From Roseobacter sinensis (GTDB lineage Bacteria > Pseudomonadota > Alphaproteobacteria > Rhodobacterales > Rhodobacteraceae), in the NCBI RefSeq assembly GCF_025755255.1, contig NZ_JALIEB010000019.1, positions 1 to 64,000 on the forward strand: 64,000 bases of DNA. Direction: 5' to 3'. Below, piece after piece: positions 45,930 to 54,879 of this stretch; the first letter of the stretch is position 1; each line of letters begins with the position of its first letter. Both the position numbers and the translations under genes were made by a program. Below the pieces are notes generated by a model. The model had not been told where the DNA came from. It did not search any database and was given only the letters and a program-made list of their open reading frames with translations.

Positions 45930-46442
45930 TCATTCAAACGACCTTCCGCGTTGGCGTGCCGTCAGACATAATGTGTGCGACGCTAGTCGTTCGTAATGGC
46001 AACAGAGATCGCGACGGCAATGGCGATCAGGACAGCAAACATCGATCTTTCTTTCCGTTTCATGGGTCAGACCTTTCGGTTTCGGAGCTTGAACTGCAGC
46101 AACTGCTTCGGGCGCTGCTCCAGTATCTGGTCGGTCGATAGGGGCCGGGTCGATTGTGCTGTTCTCACGGGCTGCCGGCTCTGACGCGACCATAACCCCC
46201 GACGAATGGCCGGCTGGAACCATGCCCTTCTCAAGACGCCGAAAAAGCGCATCTCTTCGCAACTCAAACCGCAGAACTGATGAGGCGCCCGCTACGAACG
46301 GGTTCGGGCGATCAGGCGCGGCGACGCATCCAAGGTCCGCCAGCAGATCCTGCAGGTCATCACCCTGAAGATCCCGGCCATCGGCCCAGGGAAACGGGCG
46401 GCTGTGCACAGCCCGTGCATGCACGGCGAAGTCAATTGTCAT
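45930..46442 (-). CDS. Hypothetical protein coupled to the amine oxidase gene
   Basis: 170-residue open frame whose ATG overlaps the amine oxidase stop (ATGA), suggesting coupled translation. The first 110 residues (for example DLQGDDLQDLLADLGCVAAP) look like ordinary coding sequence. The last 40 are Cys/Arg-rich and overlap another small frame, so the true end is doubtful. No family is recognised and no membrane segment is seen. The 234 nt between this ORF and the SnoaL gene hold no supported gene. Confidence 0.4.
   Translation of the reverse strand: MTIDFAVHARAVHSRPFPWADGRDLQGDDLQDLLADLGCVAAPDRPNPFVAGASSVLRFELRRDALFRRLEKGMVPAGHSSGVMVASEPAARENSTIDPAPIDRPDTGAAPEAVAAVQAPKPKGLTHETERKIDVCCPDRHCRRDLCCHYERLASHTLCLTARQRGRSFE
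45983..46063 (-). CDS. Possible 26-residue membrane peptide
   Basis: An ATG at 46063 opens MKRKERSMFAVLIAIAVAIS, ending VAITND: a basic head followed by one hydrophobic helix. GAAAGGTC lies about 6 nt upstream. It overlaps the preceding hypothetical frame out of phase, so at most one of the two C-terminal regions is likely real. Confidence 0.3.
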   Translation of the reverse strand: MKRKERSMFAVLIAIAVAISVAITND

Positions 46443-47833
46443 TCTACCGCCTCGCGCAGGTCAGCGGCGATCTCTTGTGCCACCCGGCGCCCGCTGCGAA
46501 TGGCACCTTCGACATAGCCCGCGAAGGTGTCGTCCAGCTCTGCACCCGCAAAGCGCACGGGGCCGCGATAGGCCGCCAGACGCGCCACGGCATCAGAGCA
46601 GCGACCCTGGCGGACCGTGGCATTGTAGCCGCCACCGCTCCAGCGGTCGTCGACCCAAATCGCCTCATCGATCCGCGTTGACTGGGTAGCCTCGGGGCCG
46701 AGTACACGGGCCAGATCTTCGAGGAGCAGCCGGTCCCGCTCGGCGCGGTCGAGCGCAGCACGTGCGCGCGCCACCGGGCCACCGAGACAGGCAGTCAACC
46801 GCGCGTCGCCAGCTATGTCATAGCTGGTATCAACCAATTCGAGGCCAACGGGCTCTGCGAAACTAGCGGCACCGCTCAGCCCCTTGAGGCGCCAGAAAGC
46901 CCGGTCGTAGACCAGCGTCGTCTTGATCAGATCGCCCGCTTCAAAGGCCTGCAAAAGGTGGCGCACATCGGTGTTTGCGTCGGTTTGCATCTCGACTTTC
47001 CGCGCCACGGGGGGTGGCACGGCGACGATGACGCGACTCGCCAAAAAGGAGCGCCCCCTTGCGACGACCCGAACGCCGGCCTGCTCGGGCGTGATCCGCA
47101 TCACCGGGGTGCCGAGGATCGGTCGGCGCGACAGCTTCACGACAAGCTGATCGATGATGCGCCCCATCCCGGCCGGGAAGTGAAACTCCAGATCGCTGCG
47201 CTCGGACCCGTAGGCCCGCAGACTTGCGCGCAACGCGGCGGCATCAAGGTCCTCAGGTGCGGCGCCATATTGCTCGCTAATCATTGTCCGGGCGATGGCA
47301 TCGTCTTCGTCGCACAGCAGCAGCCGGTCCATCGCCGCGCTCAGGCTGCGCGCCGGCGCCGATCGGCGGGATGTGGCCCAACGAACCCCCCGCCGGGCTT
47401 CGCCCAGATCCTCCCAGGGTGTGCTCCACCAGCGATAGAGGGACCACACGGATCGGGCGATATCCGTAGGAGATGACCAGTTCAGGGCCTGTTCTTGAAG
47501 GAGGGCCTCGAGCTCGACGGCAGAGATCAACGCCCCCCGCGGCAAGACCTCATCTTTCGTCACACATAAGGCTTCGCCGGTCACCGGCACGGGCGTGCAA
47601 TGCAAATCAGCCTCGGCCGCGAGGGTGAGAACGGATGTCATGTCTCCATTGACCATCTGGGCGCCCCGCTCGAACGGAATACCATCTGGGCGCGCAACGC
47701 TGTGCGCCCGGCCGCCAAGCCTCGATTGTGCTTCCACGAGCTGACAGTCGACCCCTTGGGCCGCCAACTCGGCGGCGGCTGCGAGGCCGGCAGCCCCACC
47801 CCCCACGACCAGAACCTTGACATCAGGCACCAT
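46439..47833 (-). CDS. FAD-dependent amine oxidase-like protein
   Basis: 464 residues of the flavin monoamine oxidase family. The N-terminal dinucleotide-binding motif VVGGGAAGLAAAAELA is followed by EAQSRLGGRAHS, and the C-terminal FAD segment GPVRFAGAELDDTFAGYVEG is typical. It should oxidise a primary or secondary amine with O2. It is divergent from a TetR regulator, with a palindromic operator between them, and is likely controlled by it. Confidence 0.88.
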   Translation of the reverse strand: MVPDVKVLVVGGGAAGLAAAAELAAQGVDCQLVEAQSRLGGRAHSVARPDGIPFERGAQMVNGDMTSVLTLAAEADLHCTPVPVTGEALCVTKDEVLPRGALISAVELEALLQEQALNWSSPTDIARSVWSLYRWWSTPWEDLGEARRGVRWATSRRSAPARSLSAAMDRLLLCDEDDAIARTMISEQYGAAPEDLDAAALRASLRAYGSERSDLEFHFPAGMGRIIDQLVVKLSRRPILGTPVMRITPEQAGVRVVARGRSFLASRVIVAVPPPVARKVEMQTDANTDVRHLLQAFEAGDLIKTTLVYDRAFWRLKGLSGAASFAEPVGLELVDTSYDIAGDARLTACLGGPVARARAALDRAERDRLLLEDLARVLGPEATQSTRIDEAIWVDDRWSGGGYNATVRQGRCSDAVARLAAYRGPVRFAGAELDDTFAGYVEGAIRSGRRVAQEIAADLREAVE

Positions 47834-47853
47834 ACCAAGCCCTCATAGATTGC

Positions 47854-47883
47854 TGAGCACTCGCTCAACTGAGCAGGTGCTCA
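47854..47883. promoter_or_regulatory. TetR-type operator palindrome
   Basis: 30-bp imperfect palindrome TGAGCACTCGCTCA-AC-TGAGCAGGTGCTCA in the 81-nt gap between the divergent amine oxidase and TetR genes. The half-sites themselves contain TGAGC/GCTCA. It would let the regulator repress both promoters. Confidence 0.7.
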
Positions 47884-47914
47884 ATTTTACGCACCGTGTC
47901 AAGAGGAGCTACCG

Positions 47915-48502
47915 ATGAAACGCATGTCAGGCGAGGCCCGACGCACACAAATCGTCGACGCCGCGCACGCTGTCATTCTCGAGAAAGGGCTGGCCGAGGC
48001 CGCCACGCGCGATGTCACGCGCCGGCTCGGCGTCGGATCGGGCCTGCTCCACCACTACTTCAAGACGTGGAAGTCCTTGCGTGCTGAGGTTGTGCGCGTG
48101 TTCATCACCAAGGAAATCGAACAGCTGGAGCAGACACTGGCCGCCGCAGCGCCCGACCGGCTTGCGGCCGCGGTCGTGGATTGGATGGTGCAGGACCCGG
48201 CCTTCCGCCATTGGCGGCTGTGGCTCGACGCCATTGAAGAAGCTCGCCGTGACCCCGATCTGGCCGAAGTTGTCGAAGCCGGGTATCTGCGCTGGCAAAT
48301 AACACTTTCGACCCTTGTTGAACGAATCGTCGCGGCGGGCCACGGCACCTGTCCGCAGCCGCAAGATGCTGCGTGGCGGATCTCGGTGCTCATCGACGGG
48401 CTCGTTGGCTTGCTCGCCTTTGACCGGACGCCGCTGACCACTGAGGAGGTACGGCGGCTGCTTCAGACGCAACTGGCCATGGAGTTGAGCGGGGCATCTT
48501 GA
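47915..48502 (+). CDS. TetR-family transcriptional regulator
   Basis: 195 residues. The N-terminal HTH (RRTQIVDAAHAVILEKGLAE, then ATRDVTRRLGVGSGLLHHYF) is typical of TetR proteins, in the BetI-like branch with GLLHHYF. The C-terminal ligand domain is helical. It is divergent from the amine oxidase gene and presumably represses it until an amine or related ligand binds. Confidence 0.88.
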   Translation: MKRMSGEARRTQIVDAAHAVILEKGLAEAATRDVTRRLGVGSGLLHHYFKTWKSLRAEVVRVFITKEIEQLEQTLAAAAPDRLAAAVVDWMVQDPAFRHWRLWLDAIEEARRDPDLAEVVEAGYLRWQITLSTLVERIVAAGHGTCPQPQDAAWRISVLIDGLVGLLAFDRTPLTTEEVRRLLQTQLAMELSGAS

Positions 48503-48801
48503 AAATAGGCCTGCCCCGTGCCCTTCACCGGGATTTCAGGAGCCGCTGACGTCATGCAGTCAAGCATCGCCAGTCTGGTGGCCCTGGCGACCACTCCCGA
48601 GATCTGTGCAGATCTTCGGTGCCGCGCGCTGCCCGCCCTTTGGAGTCCAGCAAAGCGCGCAGGTATCGCCGGACCGCGCATATTGAATTCTCACCAAATC
48701 AGAACTAGGTAACACTCTAGACACCAACACGGAAACAAGACGATGGACAACGTACTCGCGATCTGACCGCCCCTCAGTTTGCCTCACCGCGAGTATTGCC
48801 T
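48503..48801. other. Intergenic stretch without a supported gene
   Basis: 299 nt between the TetR and ABC-F genes. It holds only short frames with no family features. The region around 48685-48725 is AT-rich and could carry the ABC-F promoter. No hairpin with a T-tract is seen after the TetR gene. Confidence 0.35.
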
Positions 48802-50379
48802 ATGCCTTTCGTCGTTCTGGCCAACTTGAGTTGGCACACCCCCGATGGTACGTCTCTCTTCACCGATCTCGACCTTGTTTTTGCAGCGCGGCGCACAGGC
48901 CTCGTTGGGCGAAACGGCGTCGGCAAAACAGCATTGCTGCGCCTGATCGCCGGTGAGGTCGCACCCGCGTCCGGGACGATCACCCGTGCAGGGTCGATCG
49001 GGTTCCTCCGTCAAAACCCGGAGCGATGTCCAGATGGCACGCTGGCCGACCTCTTCAACGTCAATGATCAACGCGCAATTCTGGCGCGCGCAGAAGCGGG
49101 TGTGGCCACGCCACTGGAGCTTGCGGACGCCGACTGGACGCTAGAGGCAAGGCTTAGGGCCGCACTTGCGAGCATGGGGCTCAACGGCTTGCCCCTCGAG
49201 ACGCCTTTGCGGCTGTTGTCGGGCGGACAGCGCACTCGCGCGGGTCTCGCCGCGCTGTTGTTCAAGGCACCTGATGTACTTCTTCTGGACGAACCGACGA
49301 ACCACCTCGATCACGCGGGCCGGTCGCAGGTCATCGACGCACTGCGGGCTTGGCAGGGATGCGTGATCGTGGCAAGCCATGATCGCGCGTTGCTGGCCGA
49401 GATGGATGCGATTGTCGAACTGACATCACTCGGGGCAAGCACATATGGCGGAAACTACGATGGATATCGCGAGATGAAGCGGGCCGAGTTGGCCTTGGCC
49501 GAAGGCGCGCTGGCCCGCGCCGAGCGGGCACTGGTGGCGACCGATGCCCGCGCACGCCTTGCGGCCGAGCGCAAGGCGCGGACGGACCGGCACGGCCGTC
49601 GGTTGCGCACATCCGGCAGTCAGTCGAAGCTCGTGCTGGACGCCGCGAAGGAGCGGAGCGAAGGATCCGGTGGGGCCGCCGCGCGGCGACAAGCGCGCAG
49701 GACGGATGAGGCGAAAGCCGCGCTCGACGTGGCACGAGAGGCGCTTGAAGTCCTTCAGCCGCTCGCGATGAACATTCCCAAGTCCGGATTGGCAAGCGGC
49801 CGCGATGTCTTGCAAGTGGAGAATTTGACCTTCGGGTACGAGAACGGTCAGCCCGTCCTTCAGGACGTCTCCTTGGCCATACGCGGCCCCGAGCGCATTG
49901 CGATTGTGGGGCCCAACGGTTCTGGGAAGTCGACACTTCTGGCCTGTGTTGCAGGTCAACTGGAAACCCGTGCCGGACAGGTCGCATTACACGTACCGGC
50001 AGCGCTGCTTGATCAAGACATGAGCCTCTTGAACCCGAATGAGACCGTGCAAGAGGCCTTTGCCCGCCTCGATCCGGATGCGAGCGAGAACCAGAGGCGG
50101 GCCGTTCTTGCATGTTTCCTGTTTCGAGGGGATGACGCCCTGCAAGAAATTGGGACGCTCAGCGGCGGCCAGCGCTTGCGTGTCGGGCTGGCCTGTACCT
50201 TGGGGCACAGCCTACCGAAGCAACTGCTGGTCCTGGACGAGCCCAACAACCACCTCGACATTGAGGCGCTGAAAACACTCGAAGCAGCGCTCAACGCCTA
50301 TGACGGTGCGATCCTCGTTGTCAGCCATGACACAACATTTCTGGACCGCATCGGCGTCACGCGCAGCTACTCGCTTTGA
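48802..50379 (+). CDS. ABC-F family ATPase
   Basis: 525 residues with two nucleotide-binding domains and no membrane segments. Domain 1 has Walker A GRNGVGKT, signature LSGGQRTR and LLLDEPTNHLD. A charged linker (about 215-310, with Arg/Lys-rich RLAAERKARTDRHGRRL) follows. Domain 2 has GPNGSGKS, LSGGQRLR and LVLDEPNNHLD, the last with Asn in place of Thr. ABC-F proteins act on ribosomes as translation factors or antibiotic protectors; which applies here is not known. An in-frame TTG 6 nt upstream is less likely than this ATG. Confidence 0.87.
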   Translation: MPFVVLANLSWHTPDGTSLFTDLDLVFAARRTGLVGRNGVGKTALLRLIAGEVAPASGTITRAGSIGFLRQNPERCPDGTLADLFNVNDQRAILARAEAGVATPLELADADWTLEARLRAALASMGLNGLPLETPLRLLSGGQRTRAGLAALLFKAPDVLLLDEPTNHLDHAGRSQVIDALRAWQGCVIVASHDRALLAEMDAIVELTSLGASTYGGNYDGYREMKRAELALAEGALARAERALVATDARARLAAERKARTDRHGRRLRTSGSQSKLVLDAAKERSEGSGGAAARRQARRTDEAKAALDVAREALEVLQPLAMNIPKSGLASGRDVLQVENLTFGYENGQPVLQDVSLAIRGPERIAIVGPNGSGKSTLLACVAGQLETRAGQVALHVPAALLDQDMSLLNPNETVQEAFARLDPDASENQRRAVLACFLFRGDDALQEIGTLSGGQRLRVGLACTLGHSLPKQLLVLDEPNNHLDIEALKTLEAALNAYDGAILVVSHDTTFLDRIGVTRSYSL

Positions 50380-50672
50380 GGTCTCGGCGCCAGACGCTCA
50401 CAATCCTCGCGCGCCGCACCCCCATGAATGGGATGCTTGACCGATGCGCGGGCCTCAGCAACCCGGCAGCCATCCGTGATCGAATGAGCCATGGACCTCG
50501 GCATATCGCTACGGGGCGCAGGGCGGGCCGGACGACCCATGCCGCGACCAGCAGATTGCCTGTCAGTCGGGTCCGGAGGCTCGGTCGGGAAAACAGGTGC
50601 ATCCTCAAATCGTTGCTTGAAACCGCACATGAGATGGTGCGTTGGCCGTTGCGACAGTCCGCAGGGCGCCTG
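50380..50672. other. Intergenic stretch without a supported gene
   Basis: 293 nt between the convergent ABC-F and DJ-1/PfpI genes. No frame has family features, codon bias or a ribosome-binding site, and no clear terminator is visible. Confidence 0.35.
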
Positions 50673-51287
50673 TCACTCTTGACCAAGTCCGCACTTATCG
50701 GCGAACGGATCCCAACTCGGATCACGGTGCCACTCATATTCCGATCCGTCTGCCATCCAGTCTGCAGCCTCCTGATCGAGCACATGCGCAATGGCGGCAA
50801 GGGCCATATCCATGCCGGCCGACACACCCGAGGATGTGAAGAACTTGCCGTCGTGCACCCACCGAGCCTTCTCGACCCAGTCCACCCGCGGCACGAGAGG
50901 CACCGTATCTCTGAAATCGATCTTGTTCGTCGTTGCGCGACGACCATCAAGCGCACCGGTCAGCCCCAAAAGGATACTGCCCGTGCAGACGGTCATCACA
51001 TACTCGGCCTGGCGGACCGTCTCGCGAATCCAGGCCATGGCCTCGGGGCGCTTTGCAACGTCAAGCGCGCTGTCGCCGCCGGGGATCAGCAGAAGATCAT
51101 AAGCGCCACCGGTGTGGATGGTTGTGTCGGGAAGGATGCGTTGACCGTGACGCGTGACAACAGGCTCGTCGGTCTCCGCGACCAGCGTCAGCGAGATCCT
51201 CTCCGCGAAGCCGCCCAGGAACTCGATCGGCCCAAAGAGATCCAGCGTTTGCACCCCCGGAAAGACAAAAACTGCCAGCGATTTCAT
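50673..51287 (-). CDS. DJ-1/PfpI family protein
   Basis: 204 residues of the class I glutamine amidotransferase-like fold. The nucleophile elbow is TVCTGS (Cys101), with a conserved acidic residue in GPIEFLGG (Glu22). Relatives include isonitrile hydratase and chaperone/glyoxalase-like DJ-1 proteins; the reaction here is not determinable. It is divergent from a GlxA-type regulator built on the same fold. Confidence 0.83.
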   Translation of the reverse strand: MKSLAVFVFPGVQTLDLFGPIEFLGGFAERISLTLVAETDEPVVTRHGQRILPDTTIHTGGAYDLLLIPGGDSALDVAKRPEAMAWIRETVRQAEYVMTVCTGSILLGLTGALDGRRATTNKIDFRDTVPLVPRVDWVEKARWVHDGKFFTSSGVSAGMDMALAAIAHVLDQEAADWMADGSEYEWHRDPSWDPFADKCGLGQE

Positions 51288-51310
51288 CTAGATTACCTCC
51301 TTCAATCGCG

Positions 51311-51368
51311 CCAAATCGACGACCGTTCCGCCCTAGACTACGCCGATTTGGCTTGGCACAAATGCCAA
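51311..51368. promoter_or_regulatory. Two inverted repeats in a divergent promoter region
   Basis: The 82-nt gap between the DJ-1/PfpI gene and the GlxA-type regulator carries CCAAATCG/CGATTTGG (51311-51318, 51344-51351) and, immediately beside it, TTGGCA/TGCCAA with a 4-nt spacer (51353-51368). The second ends one base before the regulator ATG, so a bound regulator would block its own translation start and promoter. Confidence 0.5.
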
Positions 51369-51369
51369 C

Positions 51370-52389
51370 ATGGAGTCCTTTTCTGCCAAACCTTCCGACC
51401 AGACGCGTGATGACAGTCAGACACCTCACCAGATTGTCTTTGTCGTCTATCCCGAGATTGCATTGCTCGATCTCGCGGGTCCGTTGCAGGTGTTTGCCTG
51501 GGCCCGGTGCAAGAACACCGGCGCGCTTGCCTATCAGCCAAGCATCGTGTCGCGCGGTGGCGGTCAGATCCCGACCGACACACTGCTTACGGTCGAGACC
51601 GAGGACATAGACCTCTGGGCTGACAAGCATATCGACACAGTGATGGTGATCGGTGGCGACGGTGTCTATGAGGCCGCCACGGACGCGACATTCGTCGCCA
51701 AAATTGCAGCGCTGGCCGCGCGCGCCGACCGTGTCGCCTCGGTCTGTTCCGGGGCATTCCTGCTTGCGTCGGCTGGCGTGCTGAAAGGCCGGCGGGCCGC
51801 GACGCATTGGGAGGATGCAGACCGGCTTCGGGCCGCCTTTCCCGAGACTTGCGTGGATATCGAGCCCATCTACATCAAGCATGGCCATATCTGGACGTCG
51901 GCGGGTGTCACGGCAGGCACAGACATGGCACTTGCCATCGTTGCCGAAGACCTTGGGCCGGAGGTCGCGCTCGATCGGGCGAAGGCGCTGGTTACCTACA
52001 TGGTGCGCCCCGGTGGGCAGTCGCAGTTCAGCCCGGCCCTTGAACGCCAACGACTGGATCGCTCCAACAGGTTCGACAGGCTGCACGGGTGGATCGGCGA
52101 CAACCTGACGCGCGATCTGCGAGTGGAAGATCTGGCCGAGCGAGAAAACATGAGCCTACGCAGCTTTTACCGGCTCTACCGTGACAAGATGGGCGTCACC
52201 CCAGCGCGGGCCGTTGAAAAGATGAGAACGGAAGCCGCGCGGGACATGCTGGAGTCGACCAGATTGAGCATGAAGAAAATCGCCGTTCGATGCGGTTTCA
52301 AAGACGAAGCGCGGATGCGCCGTGCCTTCAGCCGGACATTGGGTGTATCGCCCAGTGCATATCGGCGCCGGTTCCAGATCGTGGCATGA
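51370..52389 (+). CDS. GlxA-type AraC-family regulator
   Basis: 339 residues. The N-terminal DJ-1/PfpI-like domain (IVFVVYPEIALLDLAGPLQVF; elbow SVCSGAF with Cys126) serves as a sensor. The C-terminal two-HTH AraC domain contains LRVEDLAERENMSLRSFYRLY and KIAVRCGFKDEARMRRAFSR. It likely controls the divergent DJ-1/PfpI gene and itself. Related proteins regulate amine, amino-acid or aldehyde metabolism. Confidence 0.88.
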   Translation: MESFSAKPSDQTRDDSQTPHQIVFVVYPEIALLDLAGPLQVFAWARCKNTGALAYQPSIVSRGGGQIPTDTLLTVETEDIDLWADKHIDTVMVIGGDGVYEAATDATFVAKIAALAARADRVASVCSGAFLLASAGVLKGRRAATHWEDADRLRAAFPETCVDIEPIYIKHGHIWTSAGVTAGTDMALAIVAEDLGPEVALDRAKALVTYMVRPGGQSQFSPALERQRLDRSNRFDRLHGWIGDNLTRDLRVEDLAERENMSLRSFYRLYRDKMGVTPARAVEKMRTEAARDMLESTRLSMKKIAVRCGFKDEARMRRAFSRTLGVSPSAYRRRFQIVA

Positions 52390-53212
52390 GGCCGCGAGCG
52401 GGCGGTATCAGCCGTGGCTGCAACCGCGGTCGCTTTGAGAGCGGAACGGTGAGGTGGCAGCATCTTCTGCGTGAGAACGTCGGTTGTTCCATGACCCCCC
52501 TTGTGACGGCCCTTGCCCATTTTCTCGGCGCCCGGCTTACGAGACATCCCCCCCGGAGTCTCGATCAGCTGGAGCCGCATCTCAAGCTCCAGACGCCAGC
52601 GCAGCGACACATTCGGCCGCGAGGTCAATACGGTGCCCGTCATGTGCCCTACCCATCAACGGTCAGGTATCCGATGTCTGCCCAAATAGAGCGGACGCGC
52701 GCTGTGCTTCCGGAACGATGCTTCGGGCCCCTCACATGGTCCGGATCACGAAGGAAGCCGAACGGCCGACGGCCAGCGCCACTGACCTTAGGAGGACTCG
52801 CTTGTCAAAGAGGCCGAAGATAACGGCGACGTGCCGCTGGATCACCTCGACGCCCAGCTCGAGCCGATGACAGTCAGCCCGCAGCGACGGCTCTTGATAG
52901 TGATATCTGCCGTGGCCTTTGCGATCTACCGGATCGCAACGACCTGCATTGCTAGGGCACACTGCTACCGCAGGGCAATGGAGACCCGCGCTGTGGACTG
53001 ACAGGGGCCATCTCCCTTGATCTTGCGGAGATCGGTCGGCGAACGAGCGCGGGGCTATGCAATCCGGGTCAAGGATGTCCCGCGACGTGGCGAGGCCCGT
53101 TGCGGCGACAAAGGGCGGTATCTGGTCTTGTTCGGTCAGACAAAGAATGCCTTGGGAGGCAGGCCTGCATCTTCGAACAGCACCCAAAGGGTCAGTGAGG
53201 ACACGGATGCCA
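52390..53212. other. 823-nt stretch without a supported gene
   Basis: No frame on either strand shows a family motif together with a start and ribosome-binding site. A minus-strand frame from 52643 has coding-like base use at first but runs about 210 nt into the regulator gene in antisense. A plus-strand stretch near 52880-52935 encodes a short hydrophobic segment. This may be decayed DNA. Confidence 0.4.
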
Positions 53213-53812
53213 TCAATCGGGCGCTCCAAAATCCAAATTGTCGGGGCGGTAGTTGAAAAGCTCAAGCCGCGCCGACGTGTCCTTGCCAAGCCGCAGGGCG
53301 CTCAGACTTGCCGGGGCGACGGGTATGATATGGGACGGGTGAAGCCCGATGTAGCGTTGCAGCAGCGCTCGGATCACGCCACCGTGGCAGACCACCAGAA
53401 GATCCCTGCATGGCGTGCGACACTCCTGCTCGATCACGGCCGTGACCCGGTCGGTGAAGCTGGCCCAGCTCTCGCCCCCCGGAGGCACGTGGGTGCCCGC
53501 TCGCCAACCCTGGTAGGCCTCATCATCGTTGGCCTGGATGTCTTCTATGGCGCGGCCCGTCCAGTCGCCCACGTCGATCTCGCGCAGATCTTGGGTGAGC
53601 CGCGGTGCAGAAACTCCCAGCCGGTCGCCGGTCTCGCGGACACGCTTGAGGTCTGAGGACACAACGCGACACGGCGTAATCGCTTCGATGACGGGACGGA
53701 GCATGTCCGCCTGAGCCCGGCCGAGCTCCGACAGACCGATATCGGCCTGTCCTTGAAGCCGCCGCGCCGCATTCCATTCCGACTGTCCATGGCGGACCAG
53801 AAGCAACCGCAT
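53213..53812 (-). CDS. Histidine phosphatase (phosphoglycerate mutase-like)
   Basis: 199 residues of branch 1 of the histidine phosphatase superfamily. The catalytic LVRHGQSEWN is at the N terminus, ISSDLKRVRET-like VSSDLKRVRET follows, the acid residue region is PPGGESWASF and the second His is VVCHGGVIRA. It is soluble and probably dephosphorylates a small phosphorylated metabolite. The ATG shares one base with the ATPase stop (TGATG), so it belongs to the transporter operon. Confidence 0.87.
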   Translation of the reverse strand: MRLLLVRHGQSEWNAARRLQGQADIGLSELGRAQADMLRPVIEAITPCRVVSSDLKRVRETGDRLGVSAPRLTQDLREIDVGDWTGRAIEDIQANDDEAYQGWRAGTHVPPGGESWASFTDRVTAVIEQECRTPCRDLLVVCHGGVIRALLQRYIGLHPSHIIPVAPASLSALRLGKDTSARLELFNYRPDNLDFGAPD

Positions 53813-54870
53813 CAACCGATCCTCTCGCCGTCGGGCCCGAACCAGCTGTCCGGTTCGGGTGGCAGGCGGAATTGGACGGTGTCGCCGATCCGGGCGGTGG
53901 GCGCGCGGTCGACGATCGCCGTCAATCGCAGCCCGTCACGAAGCCCCGTGACCATTGTTCGCCCCGCAATGGCCGTTGTCTCGACAAGCTCCATGGGCAG
54001 CGTCATGCCGCCTTCTCTATCACTGAGCGTCATGTTTTCGGCCCGGAACATGGCCAGGCAGTGATCGGCAGGCGCTGATAGGGTCATGTGCCGACCTCCG
54101 ACCCTGTAGCCGGCGCCGTTCCTGACCACCGGCACCACGTTTTTGGGCGGTGTGCCGACAAAGGTTGCCACGAACGCTGTCGCGGGGTGGTCAACCAGAT
54201 CGGCAGGTGGCCCGAACTGCTGCACGCGGCCCTCATTCATCACCGCGACATGGGTGGCCATGGTCATCGCCTCGATCTGGTCATGGGTGACATAGACCGT
54301 GGTTGCCCCGGTGGCGCGGTGCAGGCGCATCAGTTCCGTCCGCATCTCGACGCGCAACTTGGCATCGAGGTTCGAGAGCGGTTCGTCGAAAAGCAGAACC
54401 GAAGGCTTGGGCGCAATCGTACGCGCGATGGCAACCCGCTGCTGCTGTCCGCCCGATATCTCGTTCGGATAGCGGTCGGCGAGCGGCGCTATATCAAGGA
54501 GCTCCAGCACCTCGCGCACGCGCGCAGCACGGTCGGCTTTCGGCATCGACATGACCTTGAGCGGCCACTCGACATTCCCTCGGACCGACATGTGCGGCCA
54601 GAGCGCGTAGGATTGGAACACCAGCCCCGAGTTGCGCTTGGCAGGGTCGACCGACCAGTCCCGATCCCCGTCCGAGACGGTCTGCCCGTCAAAGACGATC
54701 TGGCCCGCAGAGGGCAGCTCAAGCCCCGCAAGCATGCGCAAAAGCGTGGTCTTGCCGCAGCCAGACGGCCCCAGCAGAACAAGGAACGCGCCGTCAGGGG
54801 CGGAGATCGAAACGTTCGTGACTGCCTCGAAGCTGCCGAAACGTTTGGTGAGATTGCGTATGTCCAGCAT
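53812..54870 (-). CDS. ABC transporter ATP-binding protein (FbpC/PotA type)
   Basis: 352 residues. Walker A is GPSGCGKTT, Q-loop VFQSYALWPHM, signature ISGGQQQR, Walker B LLFDEPLSNLD and H-loop VTHDQ. A C-terminal TOBE regulatory domain (about 250-352) is present. This type energises iron, polyamine, phosphonate and sugar-phosphate importers. It is 9 nt from the permease. Confidence 0.92.
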   Translation of the reverse strand: MLDIRNLTKRFGSFEAVTNVSISAPDGAFLVLLGPSGCGKTTLLRMLAGLELPSAGQIVFDGQTVSDGDRDWSVDPAKRNSGLVFQSYALWPHMSVRGNVEWPLKVMSMPKADRAARVREVLELLDIAPLADRYPNEISGGQQQRVAIARTIAPKPSVLLFDEPLSNLDAKLRVEMRTELMRLHRATGATTVYVTHDQIEAMTMATHVAVMNEGRVQQFGPPADLVDHPATAFVATFVGTPPKNVVPVVRNGAGYRVGGRHMTLSAPADHCLAMFRAENMTLSDREGGMTLPMELVETTAIAGRTMVTGLRDGLRLTAIVDRAPTARIGDTVQFRLPPEPDSWFGPDGERIG

Positions 54871-54879
54871 GAGAGACCT

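Noticed and set aside
52176-52643. Minus-strand frame starting MTGTVLTSRPNVSLRW
   Set aside because: Base use looks coding at first, but it runs about 210 nt antisense into the AraC-domain end of the regulator gene and has no recognised relative.
52732-53289. Minus-strand 185-codon frame between the GlxA-type regulator and the phosphatase
   Set aside because: It overlaps the phosphatase end, has no ribosome-binding site and no family features.
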